The translations under genes were made by a program, and so were the position numbers. A model generated the notes under the pieces. The model made no database searches and was not told where the DNA came from. It was given only the letters and a program-made list of their open reading frames with translations. Below are positions 7,580 to 15,104 of a stretch of 26,783 nt of DNA, in pieces. The stretch is from Bacillota bacterium. GTDB lineage: Bacteria; Bacillota; Clostridia; Acetivibrionales; DTU013. The DNA is taken from positions 1 through 26,783 of the forward strand of contig JAEZLF010000002.1 of NCBI GenBank assembly GCA_023435925.1. The letters run 5' to 3'. The stretch's first letter is position 1, and each line of letters begins with the position of its first letter.

Positions 7580-9316
7580 TTGAGACGGTTATTAAAGATT
7601 ATGAAAAAGCAATGGTGGAAGTATGGTATTGCGGTTACTGCTATGCTGACATCTATTGTGCTGGATATGTTCAACCCTTATCTGGTTGGGCAAATCATTG
7701 ACAGAGTTATTAAAAACGGAGATATGGTATATCTGAGAACTGCTCTGCTCATGCTGGCCGGAATTACAATAGGGCGTGCAGTTCTGGGATATACTAAGGA
7801 ATACAGCTTTGATATCACAAGCTCAAATGTTATATTGGAGCTGAGAAAAAGTCTATTTGACCATATACAGAAGCTTTCCTTTTCGTACTTTGACGAAAAC
7901 AATACGGGAGAATTGATGTCACGAATTAAGGAGGATGCGGACAATATTATGAATGCCATTTGTTATGGCATTATGCTCTTCCTTGAACAGTGTGTCTACT
8001 TTGTTATCGCATCAGTAATACTTTTCACGATCAATTGGAAGCTTACGCTGATAAGTCTGGTTACAATGCCGATCATAGAATATATCGTGTTTAAATTAGA
8101 GAGGCGTATCGGTGTAACATATGAGAAAATTAGTGATCAGAGGGCAGTTTTAAATACAACAGCTCAGCAAAATATTGCGGGAGTCAGACTGGTTAAAGCT
8201 TTTGGCAGGGAAAAGTATGAGATTCAGAAATTTCTCCGCCAAAATGAAGAAAACTACGATATAAACTTTGAGCAGGCAAGAATAATGGCGAAGTACAATC
8301 CGGCCATCGAGTTTCTGTCTAATGTTGTACTTGTATTAGTCATCAGCTTCGGAGGATATTTTGTTATTGGTGGTGAAATGTCGCTGGGTACACTGGTTGC
8401 CTTTAGCAACTATATTTTCATGCTGATCTGGCCTATGCGTATGATGGGATGGCTTACCAATGTGTTAGCCCAGTGTATGGCGTCAATCAAAAAGGTTGAA
8501 AAGATCTTCAGCGAAGAGCCTGCCATTAAAAATTGTGATAATCCTCAGCAGCCGGAAGATCTGCAAGGACACGTTGTGTTTGAAAATGTCGGGTTTGACT
8601 TTGGAGGCACGATGGTTTTGAAGGATATCAATATCAATGCAAAGCCTGGAAGCACCATTGCAATTATGGGGATTACAGGCGCCGGCAAAACCTCACTGAT
8701 TAACCTTATTGGCCGATATTATGACTGCTCTGAAGGAAAAGTGTGCTTTGATGGAATCGATGTGAAGGAAATGGATCTGGCAGTGTTGAGAAAAAATGTC
8801 TCCGTAGTAATGCAGGATACCTTCCTGTTTTCTGACACCATAGAGGAGAATATCCGGTTTGGAGCGTATGATATTACGGATGAAGCGTTTATGTCAGCTT
8901 CCAGAGATGCCATGGTGGATGAGTTTGTATCACAAATGCCCGAGGGTTACAATACTGTCATAGGAGAACGCGGAATCGGCCTCTCGGGCGGTCAAAAGCA
9001 AAGGATTTCAATCGCAAGGGCACTGGCAAGAAACTCTAAGGTTCTCATTATGGATGATTCAACATCTGCTCTTGATATGGAGACCGAGTATGTGATTCAG
9101 AAAGCAATGGAGCGAAGAAAAGGTGTCACCCGCTTTATTATTGCACATAGGGTATCCGCTGTAAAAAATGCAGATGAAATATTGTACTTTGAAGGCGGAA
9201 GAATTGTTGAGAGAGGCACACATGAGGAGCTTCTCGATATGCGGGGAAGATATTATGACACGTATTGTGAGCAATATCGTGATTACGTGGAAGCATTGGA
9301 GAAAGAGGTGGTTTAA
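7580..9316 (+). CDS. Heterodimeric multidrug ABC exporter subunit, BmrC-like
   Basis: A 578-residue half-transporter: six membrane helices over about residues 15-300, then a nucleotide-binding domain. Walker A GITGAGKTS is near residue 363, the signature is a consensus LSGGQ near 467, Walker B is VLIMDDSTSALD near 487, and the H-loop is IIAHRVSAV. The residue after Walker B is Asp instead of the catalytic Glu, which marks the non-catalytic site of heterodimeric exporters (BmrC, LmrC, TM287 type). Start is TTG 7580, eight bases after a GGGGGG run; the next in-frame ATG at 7601 has no good binding site. The stop touches the start of the second half-transporter gene. Likely role: efflux of drugs or other amphipathic compounds from the membrane. 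Expression is probably controlled by the leader/attenuator upstream. Confidence 0.92.
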   Translation: MRRLLKIMKKQWWKYGIAVTAMLTSIVLDMFNPYLVGQIIDRVIKNGDMVYLRTALLMLAGITIGRAVLGYTKEYSFDITSSNVILELRKSLFDHIQKLSFSYFDENNTGELMSRIKEDADNIMNAICYGIMLFLEQCVYFVIASVILFTINWKLTLISLVTMPIIEYIVFKLERRIGVTYEKISDQRAVLNTTAQQNIAGVRLVKAFGREKYEIQKFLRQNEENYDINFEQARIMAKYNPAIEFLSNVVLVLVISFGGYFVIGGEMSLGTLVAFSNYIFMLIWPMRMMGWLTNVLAQCMASIKKVEKIFSEEPAIKNCDNPQQPEDLQGHVVFENVGFDFGGTMVLKDININAKPGSTIAIMGITGAGKTSLINLIGRYYDCSEGKVCFDGIDVKEMDLAVLRKNVSVVMQDTFLFSDTIEENIRFGAYDITDEAFMSASRDAMVDEFVSQMPEGYNTVIGERGIGLSGGQKQRISIARALARNSKVLIMDDSTSALDMETEYVIQKAMERRKGVTRFIIAHRVSAVKNADEILYFEGGRIVERGTHEELLDMRGRYYDTYCEQYRDYVEALEKEVV

Positions 9317-11110
9317 TTGCCAATCAATAACTTCAGGGAAGATGAGCATTTAAAGGAAAGCCTGAATATTGTTATTATAAAACGGCTGATATCATATTTG
9401 AAGCCTTACGGCGGAGCGGTTGTAAAGACTTTGCTGCTCATGGCTGCTGCAATTGTCGTAGAGCTTCTAAACCCCTACTTTTTAAAGGTGGGAATCGATC
9501 AATATATTGAATCGGGGGACTGGGAGAAGCTGCTGATTATCGGTGGGACAATGATTGTACTGAATGCAGTAGCAATGATGTGTTCGCGCTTTAGGGTTAC
9601 TACCATGGGCAGGGTATCCAACAGGATACTGCTTACCATACGGCAACAGCTGTATACACACATACAGAAGCTGTCATTTTCATTTTTTGATAACAGGCCG
9701 ACCGGAAAGATATTGGCGCGAATCATCGGGGATGTGAACTCACTGAATGATCTTTTCACCAACTCGGTTACCACACTGATCCCTGAGCTTGTCAAAATAT
9801 CCTCTGTTGTGGTAATTATGATGGTCATGAATTACAGACTGGGACTGGTGGCACTGGCGACACTTCCGGTCATGATGGTTGTAATGTTTTTTGTCATGAC
9901 GGTTTCCAGAAAACGATGGCAGATCTTCAGAAAAAAGAATTCTAACATGAATGCGTTCACCCATGAGGATTTTTCGGGCATACGGGTGGTTCAAAGCTTT
10001 GCAGCCGAGAACAGCACCTCCGGGATCTTCCTGGACCTTCTAAAAGAACAGAGGACAGCTTTTGTGAGAGCAGTCCGAATGAATGACTTTTTCTGGCCGA
10101 TTGTGGAAATGTCATGGGGAGTCGGTACAATACTTGTATTCTGGTTTGGTGCAAGCCTGATTACGACAGAATCCATTACTCCGGGACTCCTTGTTGCGTT
10201 TACAAGCTATGTGTCAATGTTTTGGCAGCCCATTATGAATATCAGTAATTTTTATAATCAGCTTGTGACGAATATGTCCGGTGCAGAAAGAATCTTTGAA
10301 ATTTTGGACATAGAGCCGGATATTAAAGATCGACTGGATGCAAAGCCCATGCCGCTAATAAAGGGCAAAGTGACATTCCGAAATGTGACATTCGGATACG
10401 ATGAGGATCAGCCGGTTTTGAAGGATGTCAGTTTTGAGGTAGATGCCGGTCAGACCATTGCACTGGTGGGATCCACTGGAGCAGGAAAAACGACAGTGGT
10501 CAACCTCATCAGCAGATTCTACGAAGTGAAATCCGGAGAAGTGTTGATTGATGGGCACAATCTGAATGATGTTATGCTGGAAACACTGAGAAGCCAAATT
10601 GGAACAATGCCTCAGGATACCTTCCTGTTTGCGACGACGATTAAGGAAAATATCCGGTACGGAAGGTTGGACGCAACAGATGAGGAGGTTATTGCTGCTG
10701 CCAAAGCAGTATCGGCGCATGACTTTATCATGAAATTTGAAAAGGGGTACGATACCGATGTAAATGAGAGAGGTACGCGGCTTTCGGCAGGACAGAGGCA
10801 GCTTATCGCTTTTGCCAGAACACTCCTTGCGGATCCCAGGATACTGATTCTGGACGAAGCTACAGCCAGTATCGATACACATACAGAGCGCTTGGTACAG
10901 CAAGGTATCAGGAAGCTGCTGAAAGGCCGAACCTCCTTTGTCATTGCACACAGGCTTTCGACGATACGTAATGCAGATCGCATCATGGTAGTTGAAGACG
11001 GCGGTATCGTGGAAGCAGGAACCCACGAGGAATTGATACAGCTCCGAGGTCAGTATTACAACCTGTATATATCGCAGTTCAGATTCCTCAACGACGAAGA
11101 AGTAAGCTAA
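9317..11110 (+). CDS. Heterodimeric multidrug ABC exporter subunit, BmrD-like
   Basis: A 597-residue half-transporter with an N-terminal six-helix membrane domain (about 35-320) and a nucleotide-binding domain. Walker A GSTGAGKTT is near residue 383, the signature is LSAGQ near 488, Walker B is ILILDEATASID near 508 with the catalytic Glu present, and the H-loop is VIAHRLSTI. Together with its neighbour this gives one consensus ATP site (this Walker A/B with the partner LSGGQ) and one degenerate site (partner DD with this LSAGQ). The TTG start immediately follows the previous TAA, with AGAGGTGG just upstream, so the subunits are translated in step. BmrD/LmrD proteins are often longer (about 660-670 residues); this one lacks the extra segment. 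Confidence 0.92.
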   Translation: MPINNFREDEHLKESLNIVIIKRLISYLKPYGGAVVKTLLLMAAAIVVELLNPYFLKVGIDQYIESGDWEKLLIIGGTMIVLNAVAMMCSRFRVTTMGRVSNRILLTIRQQLYTHIQKLSFSFFDNRPTGKILARIIGDVNSLNDLFTNSVTTLIPELVKISSVVVIMMVMNYRLGLVALATLPVMMVVMFFVMTVSRKRWQIFRKKNSNMNAFTHEDFSGIRVVQSFAAENSTSGIFLDLLKEQRTAFVRAVRMNDFFWPIVEMSWGVGTILVFWFGASLITTESITPGLLVAFTSYVSMFWQPIMNISNFYNQLVTNMSGAERIFEILDIEPDIKDRLDAKPMPLIKGKVTFRNVTFGYDEDQPVLKDVSFEVDAGQTIALVGSTGAGKTTVVNLISRFYEVKSGEVLIDGHNLNDVMLETLRSQIGTMPQDTFLFATTIKENIRYGRLDATDEEVIAAAKAVSAHDFIMKFEKGYDTDVNERGTRLSAGQRQLIAFARTLLADPRILILDEATASIDTHTERLVQQGIRKLLKGRTSFVIAHRLSTIRNADRIMVVEDGGIVEAGTHEELIQLRGQYYNLYISQFRFLNDEEVS

Positions 11111-11139
11111 ATAGGCAGGGATCAGGAATAGCAGGAATA

Positions 11140-11249
11140 GGGACGCTTCTCAATTTCTCATCCTATAGGAGACGCTCCGCCCGATAAAGTCCGATAGGGG
11201 ACGCTTCTCAACTTTTTATGAAAAATGAGTAAAGTTGAGAAGCGTCCCC
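11140..11249. repeat. REP-like inverted pair forming a 19-base perfect hairpin
   Basis: GGGGACGCTTCTCAACTTT at 11197-11215 and its exact reverse complement at 11231-11249 are separated by 15 bases. A weaker copy (GGGACGCTTCTCAATTTC) lies at 11140-11158. The pair occupies the space between two convergent genes and could fold at the 3' end of both transcripts. No T-tract follows on either side, so it is not a standard terminator. The minus copy begins 9 bases past the bL25 stop. Confidence 0.88.
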
Positions 11250-11258
11250 TAAAAATTG

Positions 11259-11822
11259 TCAATCTTGTCCCTTTTGGCCTTTTACAGTCACGATGATTTG
11301 ATCTGGGTTTGATAACATGGATATCCCAGACGGTAATGCGAGACTCCCTGCTGTAATACTGCGGCCTGGGTTGAACCCGGTTATGTCGGCAACAATATAT
11401 GGAGGAATTTCTACCGGCAGGCATTCCACTTCTACGGAATTCAGTTGGTGGATAACGGTGTTTCCAGCTTTTCTAACATTCTCCTCACCTGTCACCTTCA
11501 CTGGTATTTGCACCTGAATCTTTTCATCAGGATTCACCTTCTGCAAATCTAAATGTATGATTTCCTTGCTGACAGGGTCATATTGTATGTTCTTAATCAA
11601 CATGGATAATTCATGTTCTTCAGCGAATTCTGCATTAAAAAAAGCATTTTTTCCGTTGACCCTGAGAAATCTTCTCAGTTCAGATGCATTTACCATCGCA
11701 GCGGTTGATGGAGTATTTTTTCCATATACAACAGCTGGTATTAGACCTCGTTCAATTAGTCTTCTGGCTCTTCCGCCACCTATTTCACTTCTTTTATCAA
11801 GCTTTAAAATCGTGTTATTCAT
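11259..11822 (-). CDS. ctc: 50S ribosomal protein bL25 / general stress protein Ctc
   Basis: A 187-residue protein of the TL5/Ctc type: an N-terminal 5S-rRNA-binding L25 domain (about 1-95) and a C-terminal beta domain (about 96-187). Visible marks are RARRLIERGLIPAVVYGK near the N-terminus, SMLIKNIQYDPVSKEIIHLD in the middle of the L25 domain, and VEIPPYIVADI in the C-terminal domain. The family binds 5S rRNA in the large subunit; in Bacillus the longer form is stress induced. An GGAGG site eight bases before the ATG at 11822 sets the start. It is alone on this strand. The stretch upstream (11898-12094) can fold into several competing hairpins and could be its leader, which is a point of interest rather than a proven control region. 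Confidence 0.93.
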   Translation of the reverse strand: MNNTILKLDKRSEIGGGRARRLIERGLIPAVVYGKNTPSTAAMVNASELRRFLRVNGKNAFFNAEFAEEHELSMLIKNIQYDPVSKEIIHLDLQKVNPDEKIQVQIPVKVTGEENVRKAGNTVIHQLNSVEVECLPVEIPPYIVADITGFNPGRSITAGSLALPSGISMLSNPDQIIVTVKGQKGQD

Positions 11823-11897
11823 GATAATAACCTCCTATAGGATATTATTTACAAATTGTGACCTTTTCATTCTGATGAACCGAAATATTGATTTATC

Positions 11898-12094
11898 AAA
11901 TGCTCCTAAGACCTCTGCCTCAGAGTATATTTTTGCCCATTGGACAAAAAACGCGTGGCTGGGGATAAACGGATTCACGTTTCAGTGGTGGGTTCAATCC
12001 CCCCCTCTGAAGGAGCATTGGCTAAAATGCTCGCAGCGCGATACACACAAAACGCGTAAGGAAGGCACTAAAGCGCCCGCAGCGTATTTTGTGT
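11898..12094. other. Structured region with competing helices, strand uncertain
   Basis: ATGCTCCT (11900-11907) pairs with AGGAGCAT (12011-12018), closing a multi-branch region. Inside lie CTCTG/CAGAG (11913-11925), TTTTTG/CAAAAA (11930-11950), and TTCAG/CTGAA (11981-12011) extended by GGxGGG/CCCxCC. The GAGCAT half can instead pair with ATGCTC at 12027-12032, and TCAGAG at 11920 can pair with CTCTGA at 12005. A further arm is ACACAAAA/TTTTGTGT (12045-12094). On the minus strand this would be the 5' leader of the bL25 gene; on the plus strand it precedes the promoter of the next gene. I recognise no known riboswitch, tRNA or ncRNA class. Confidence 0.5.
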
Positions 12095-12166
12095 TGCAAT
12101 AACGCGATTTGGCGTACAATTCTCGCAAGTGCTCATTGAAATAAGCCTATTGAAAAATGTTCATTA

Positions 12167-12195
12167 TTGACATAACTCAGAATAAATTATATAGT
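12167..12195 (+). promoter_or_regulatory. Promoter of the NdpA-like gene
   Basis: TTGACA (12167-12172) and TATAGT (12190-12195) separated by 17 bases, 80 bases before the ATG at 12276. Confidence 0.85.
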
Positions 12196-12275
12196 CTACT
12201 CTGAAATAAGTCGCCTGTGGGTAATTATGAAGTAGTGTGCGGCTGAAATGAGCTTGATTGCGAATGGGAGATATA

Positions 12276-13289
12276 ATGGACGATATTATTTCAGTAATAA
12301 GGGCTGTTTTACATGTGCTGGATGCAAATACCGGAATCCCAGTTATTTCTAAGGGGGAATTAGAAATTTCAGGAGATCTGGAGTACTATCTTACAAAACA
12401 TATTGAAAAGGTGTTGAACGATCCGAATACCAAAACTGCTATGTTCACGGGAGCAGATAATGGTTTTAGGAGCCTGTGTCAATCACTGAATCAGAATGAA
12501 GCAGATTTTTTACCAATAACCGAAGAGATAGCAAACAGATTCTTTGAAATGATGAAGAAAAATATTGACATACCATCCGCCGATTTGGTTTGCTGCATCA
12601 CACAAATTGGAGGGGAGAAATATCTTGGCGTTTTGAAGCTAAACTATAAAGAAGGATTTACTCATTGGGTAAATAATTTTGAGTCGGGAAATATTAACTC
12701 GATCATACGCCATCAGACTTTATTGCCTCAAGATGGACAGAAGCTTGAGGAATGTGTACTCATTAGCTTGTCTGATTTCAGTATACGGCTGGTTGAAAAG
12801 AAGTTTGAGATCAACGGTGAAAAGGAGTTTTATCTGTCTAAATATTTGCTTGAATCCAGCTGCGAATTATCCGACAATGAGAAGCTCAAAATTCTTGATA
12901 AGGTCACTAAAAATATGAATAAGAAATATTTTGATGAAGATTTTGAGAAAACAATTATGCTGAAAAAAGCGGTATCAGAAAGCCTAGAGGAGACGTCAGC
13001 AATTCAGATCCAGCAAATTGCTGATAAGGTATTTGAAAAGGATATGGATATCAAGCATGAATATGTTGAAGAAATCGCGAAAGCGGGAATTAGTGAAAAG
13101 GAAATTTCTATTCCGGACAAGTTAGTTGAAAAAAAATTCCGGACACATAAGATAAAGACAGACACTGGAATTGTAATCGATTTTCCTCTGGAATATGCCG
13201 ATAGTAACGACAAAATTGAATTTGTTAATAATCCGGACGGCTCGCTATCCATTATTATCAAAAACGTCAGCAAAATAACAAATAGATAA
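12276..13289 (+). CDS. Nucleoid-associated protein, NdpA/YejK-like
   Basis: A 337-residue protein resembling the 37-kDa nucleoid-associated family (NdpA). Marks are the DLVCCITQIGGEKYLGVLKL strand pair, which is the family core near residues 100-120, the charged middle ISLSDFSIRLVEKKF, and a C-terminal acidic/beta part. In Firmicutes these proteins are often single genes of unknown role, sometimes near mobile elements. Start ATG 12276 is chosen over TTG 12258 because GGGAG sits six bases before it. A near-consensus promoter lies 80 bases upstream, and a REP-like copy follows the stop by 6 bases. The family call is by pattern and moderately secure; DNA binding is inferred from the family. Confidence 0.72.
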   Translation: MDDIISVIRAVLHVLDANTGIPVISKGELEISGDLEYYLTKHIEKVLNDPNTKTAMFTGADNGFRSLCQSLNQNEADFLPITEEIANRFFEMMKKNIDIPSADLVCCITQIGGEKYLGVLKLNYKEGFTHWVNNFESGNINSIIRHQTLLPQDGQKLEECVLISLSDFSIRLVEKKFEINGEKEFYLSKYLLESSCELSDNEKLKILDKVTKNMNKKYFDEDFEKTIMLKKAVSESLEETSAIQIQQIADKVFEKDMDIKHEYVEEIAKAGISEKEISIPDKLVEKKFRTHKIKTDTGIVIDFPLEYADSNDKIEFVNNPDGSLSIIIKNVSKITNR

Positions 13290-13295
13290 AAAGCA

Positions 13296-13408
13296 GGGGA
13301 CGCTTCTCAACTTCATACATGAAATCAGAAGCGGCATGAATCAGAAGCGGTATGAATCAGAAGCGGTATGAATCAGAAGCGGCATGAAATAGTACTACAT
13401 AAAGTTGA
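13296..13408. repeat. REP-like element with degenerate right end
   Basis: A plus copy GGGGACGCTTCTCAACTT at 13296-13313 begins 6 bases after the NdpA-like stop. The right end keeps only AAAGTTGA (13401-13408), the start of a minus copy. Four 16-base tandem repeats fill the space between. Confidence 0.7.
13319..13383 (+). repeat. 16-base tandem repeat, four units
   Basis: Unit ATGAATCAGAAGCGG(T/C): 13319-13335 (one extra A), 13336-13351, 13352-13367, 13368-13383. The AGAAGCG heptamer is shared with the minus-strand REP-like motif (TTGAGAAGCGTCCCC). Units are adjacent with no spacers, so this is not a CRISPR array. Confidence 0.9.
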
Positions 13409-13620
13409 TAATTGAATGGAGATTTTTCATCAGGGTGACGAAAATAGAGATGCATGTGACATGATTGAAGGCTATGGCCTCAGACCGTGCATTATGGTAT
13501 ACTAAAAGCGTTGGACAGAGTGAAATGATGAGCAAAGTCAAATCTGCTATCGTTCATAGACGACCCATATAGAGGTATATATAGGCATAAGAGAAGTAAT
13601 AAATATTGGATGGTGATATT
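13409..13620. other. Gap upstream of the GNAT gene
   Basis: No gene seen. A TATACT box at about 13497 could be a -10, but no matching -35 is found at normal spacing. AGGC-TATG-GCCT near 13470 is a small inverted repeat. Confidence 0.4.
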
Positions 13621-14133
13621 ATGAAAGATATTGTTCTTGTAGAACTGAATGCGGAAGAAAAGCAAAAGGCCGAGGAATTGTCGAGTCTTGCTGCAGAAAT
13701 TTGGACAGAGCATTATTTGCCGATTATCGGACTGCCTCAGGTAGAATACATGCTAAGAAAATATCAGAGTACTGAGGTAATTCTTCGTGACATCAGCACA
13801 AATGGGTATCGCTACTTTATGGCATATTATGATGGCCAACTTGCAGGATACTGTGCTGCTAAGCCTGAAGTATTAAATAATAGTATTTTTCTAAGCAAAC
13901 TATATGTGAAGAAGGACTACCGTGGTTATGGTATTTCGAGAAAAATGCTTGAGGTGCTTTTGAAAATGGCAGAAGAGAGAGGTATAAACCACATTTGGCT
14001 AACAGTGAATAAGCACAACGATAATTCCGTAGCAGTATACAAGAGAATGGGTTTTACAATTGTAGAAGAAATGGTAACGGATATTGGAAGCGGCTATGTC
14101 ATGGACGATTATAAAATGCAGCTGGACATTTGA
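13621..14133 (+). CDS. GNAT family N-acetyltransferase
   Basis: A 170-residue GNAT protein. The acetyl-CoA site is seen in LYVKKDYRGYGISRKMLEVL (motif A with the R-G-Y-G-I turn), followed by the HIWLTVNKHNDNSVAVYKRM segment and GF of motif B. The N-terminal half has the substrate-side sequence TEHYLPIIG and an LAGYCAAKPE strand. The acceptor substrate cannot be told from sequence; family members act on amines of small molecules or proteins. Start ATG 13621 follows GGTGAT at a short distance; a TTG at 13606 is the alternative. It runs convergently toward the MarR gene, and no co-transcribed partner is evident. Confidence 0.88.
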   Translation: MKDIVLVELNAEEKQKAEELSSLAAEIWTEHYLPIIGLPQVEYMLRKYQSTEVILRDISTNGYRYFMAYYDGQLAGYCAAKPEVLNNSIFLSKLYVKKDYRGYGISRKMLEVLLKMAEERGINHIWLTVNKHNDNSVAVYKRMGFTIVEEMVTDIGSGYVMDDYKMQLDI

Positions 14134-14240
14134 AGTCCGATAAACTGTTGGTATTTCAGTCAACAGCTGCACAGTACAAAGTAATCAGGGTATGCTGAAC
14201 GAATCGCAAGCCCTATACAATATCTGCTTTTTAACATAAA

Positions 14241-14681
14241 TCAGCAGCAACAATTATTGAATGCATCACTCAGCAGCTTCAAGCTTTCTAGTACCTGAGC
14301 TCGTTTATTTTCCGGGATAGAATCATATATTGTTATGAATTTTTCCTCCATATTATCTTCAATACTGCTAAAAAGCTGGCTACCTTTGTCGGTGAGAGAA
14401 ATGGTGACATATCTACGATCAACGGGAGAAAGCTCACGGCTGACATAATCACTATTGACCAGATTATTAACAGTTCTGCTCATTGTACTGTTGTCCAGAT
14501 TCAATAGATTTGCCAGGTCAATTAGTGAAATATTTCCGGCACGTCCAATTTCAACAATGGCATGGCACTGTGCCATTGAAATACCGCAACAGGACAATTC
14601 ATGGTCATTTAGAGCTCCAAGCTTTCTTTCAAGTAATCGGATATATTCGCGCAATTGCTTTTGCTCTTCGCGTTCGTGCAT
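14241..14681 (-). CDS. MarR family transcriptional regulator, cysteine rich
   Basis: A 146-residue winged-helix regulator. The DNA-binding part is SLIDLANLLNLDNSTMSRTV followed by the wing SPVDRRYVTISLTDKG. ATG 14681 is set by GGAGG five bases upstream. Six cysteines stand out: C31 and C32 (LSCCGIS), C39 (AQCH) and three at the very C-terminus (C144-C146). A CCG-x-x-x-x-QCH pattern recalls MarR proteins found beside arsenic-methylation genes, though this is memory rather than a search. It lies 110 bases downstream of hgcB on the same strand and may be in the same transcript. Thiol-based sensing of a metal, metalloid or oxidant is a reasonable inference. The target promoter is not shown. Confidence 0.88.
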   Translation of the reverse strand: MHEREEQKQLREYIRLLERKLGALNDHELSCCGISMAQCHAIVEIGRAGNISLIDLANLLNLDNSTMSRTVNNLVNSDYVSRELSPVDRRYVTISLTDKGSQLFSSIEDNMEEKFITIYDSIPENKRAQVLESLKLLSDAFNNCCC

Positions 14682-14790
14682 AAATACCTCCAAAACTTAT
14701 CTTATTCTACTATAATGATCAGATAAAATGAATAACTTCGCAACTGAAATCGCTACTCATATTTTAACTCAGCCTCAATGTATTTTAATA

Positions 14791-15087
14791 TCAGCAGCAA
14801 TCATTGCCAGAACCGGAACAATCACAGGAAGGTTCACTGCCTGTAAGGAGTCCTTGTATAATAGCTGCGGCACATCCGACACCTGGGTTTACACTCAAAG
14901 CTAAAAACGCGCAGTTTAATGTACATGCACCACATTCTATGCAGGCGTTTTTATCTACAATTTCAGCTTTGCCATTTATGACTGACAAAACACTATGGGG
15001 GCAAACGTTTGTACATATACCGCATCCGGTACATTTGCTCTGATCCAACTCCAGTGTAGCTACGTTTCTTAAATACTTATGTTTCAT
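14791..15087 (-). CDS. hgcB: Mercury methylation ferredoxin HgcB
   Basis: A 98-residue protein with two [4Fe-4S] motifs: C19-x2-C22-x2-C25-x3-C29-P and C49-x2-C52-x2-C55-x3-C59. After them comes the HgcB-specific cysteine in NPGVGCAAAI (C72) and a C-terminal tail with C88, C90 and the vicinal pair C97-C98. HgcB reduces the corrinoid of HgcA and passes Hg(II) through its C-terminal thiols. Here the tail has four cysteines (CDC plus CC), more than the minimal pair. An AAGGAGG site precedes the ATG at 15087, and the gene follows hgcA after 17 bases, so the two are surely one operon. The identification rests on both the motifs and the neighbour. Confidence 0.95.
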   Translation of the reverse strand: MKHKYLRNVATLELDQSKCTGCGICTNVCPHSVLSVINGKAEIVDKNACIECGACTLNCAFLALSVNPGVGCAAAIIQGLLTGSEPSCDCSGSGNDCC

Positions 15088-15104
15088 ATATTACAACCTC
15101 CTTT

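Noticed and set aside
7471..7701. 76-codon frame after the attenuator
   Set aside because: Overlaps the start of the first exporter gene in another frame, lacks a ribosome binding site, and begins in the terminator T-tract region.
10355..11026. 223-codon frame antisense to the second exporter gene
   Set aside because: Lies wholly inside a well-supported ABC transporter gene; the translation is cysteine/serine-rich with no domain and is a codon-bias shadow.
11164..11182. ataGGAGACGCTCCgccc as another REP-like copy
   Set aside because: Too diverged from the core (TTCTCAA part absent) to count; could be a decayed copy.
11871..11890. CTGATGA...GAAA, reminiscent of a hammerhead ribozyme core
   Set aside because: Only three bases separate the two boxes, so stem II is missing, and no fitting stems I and III were found.
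11985..12020. GGTTCAATCC, similar to a tRNA T-loop, with a 7-8 base closing stem to 11900
   Set aside because: No D-arm or anticodon arm can be placed, and the stem next to the closing helix is TTCAG/CTGAA around a larger hairpin, not a normal T-arm.
13319..13383. Short regular repeats as a possible CRISPR array
   Set aside because: Units are 16 bases and directly adjacent, with no spacers and no cas genes nearby.
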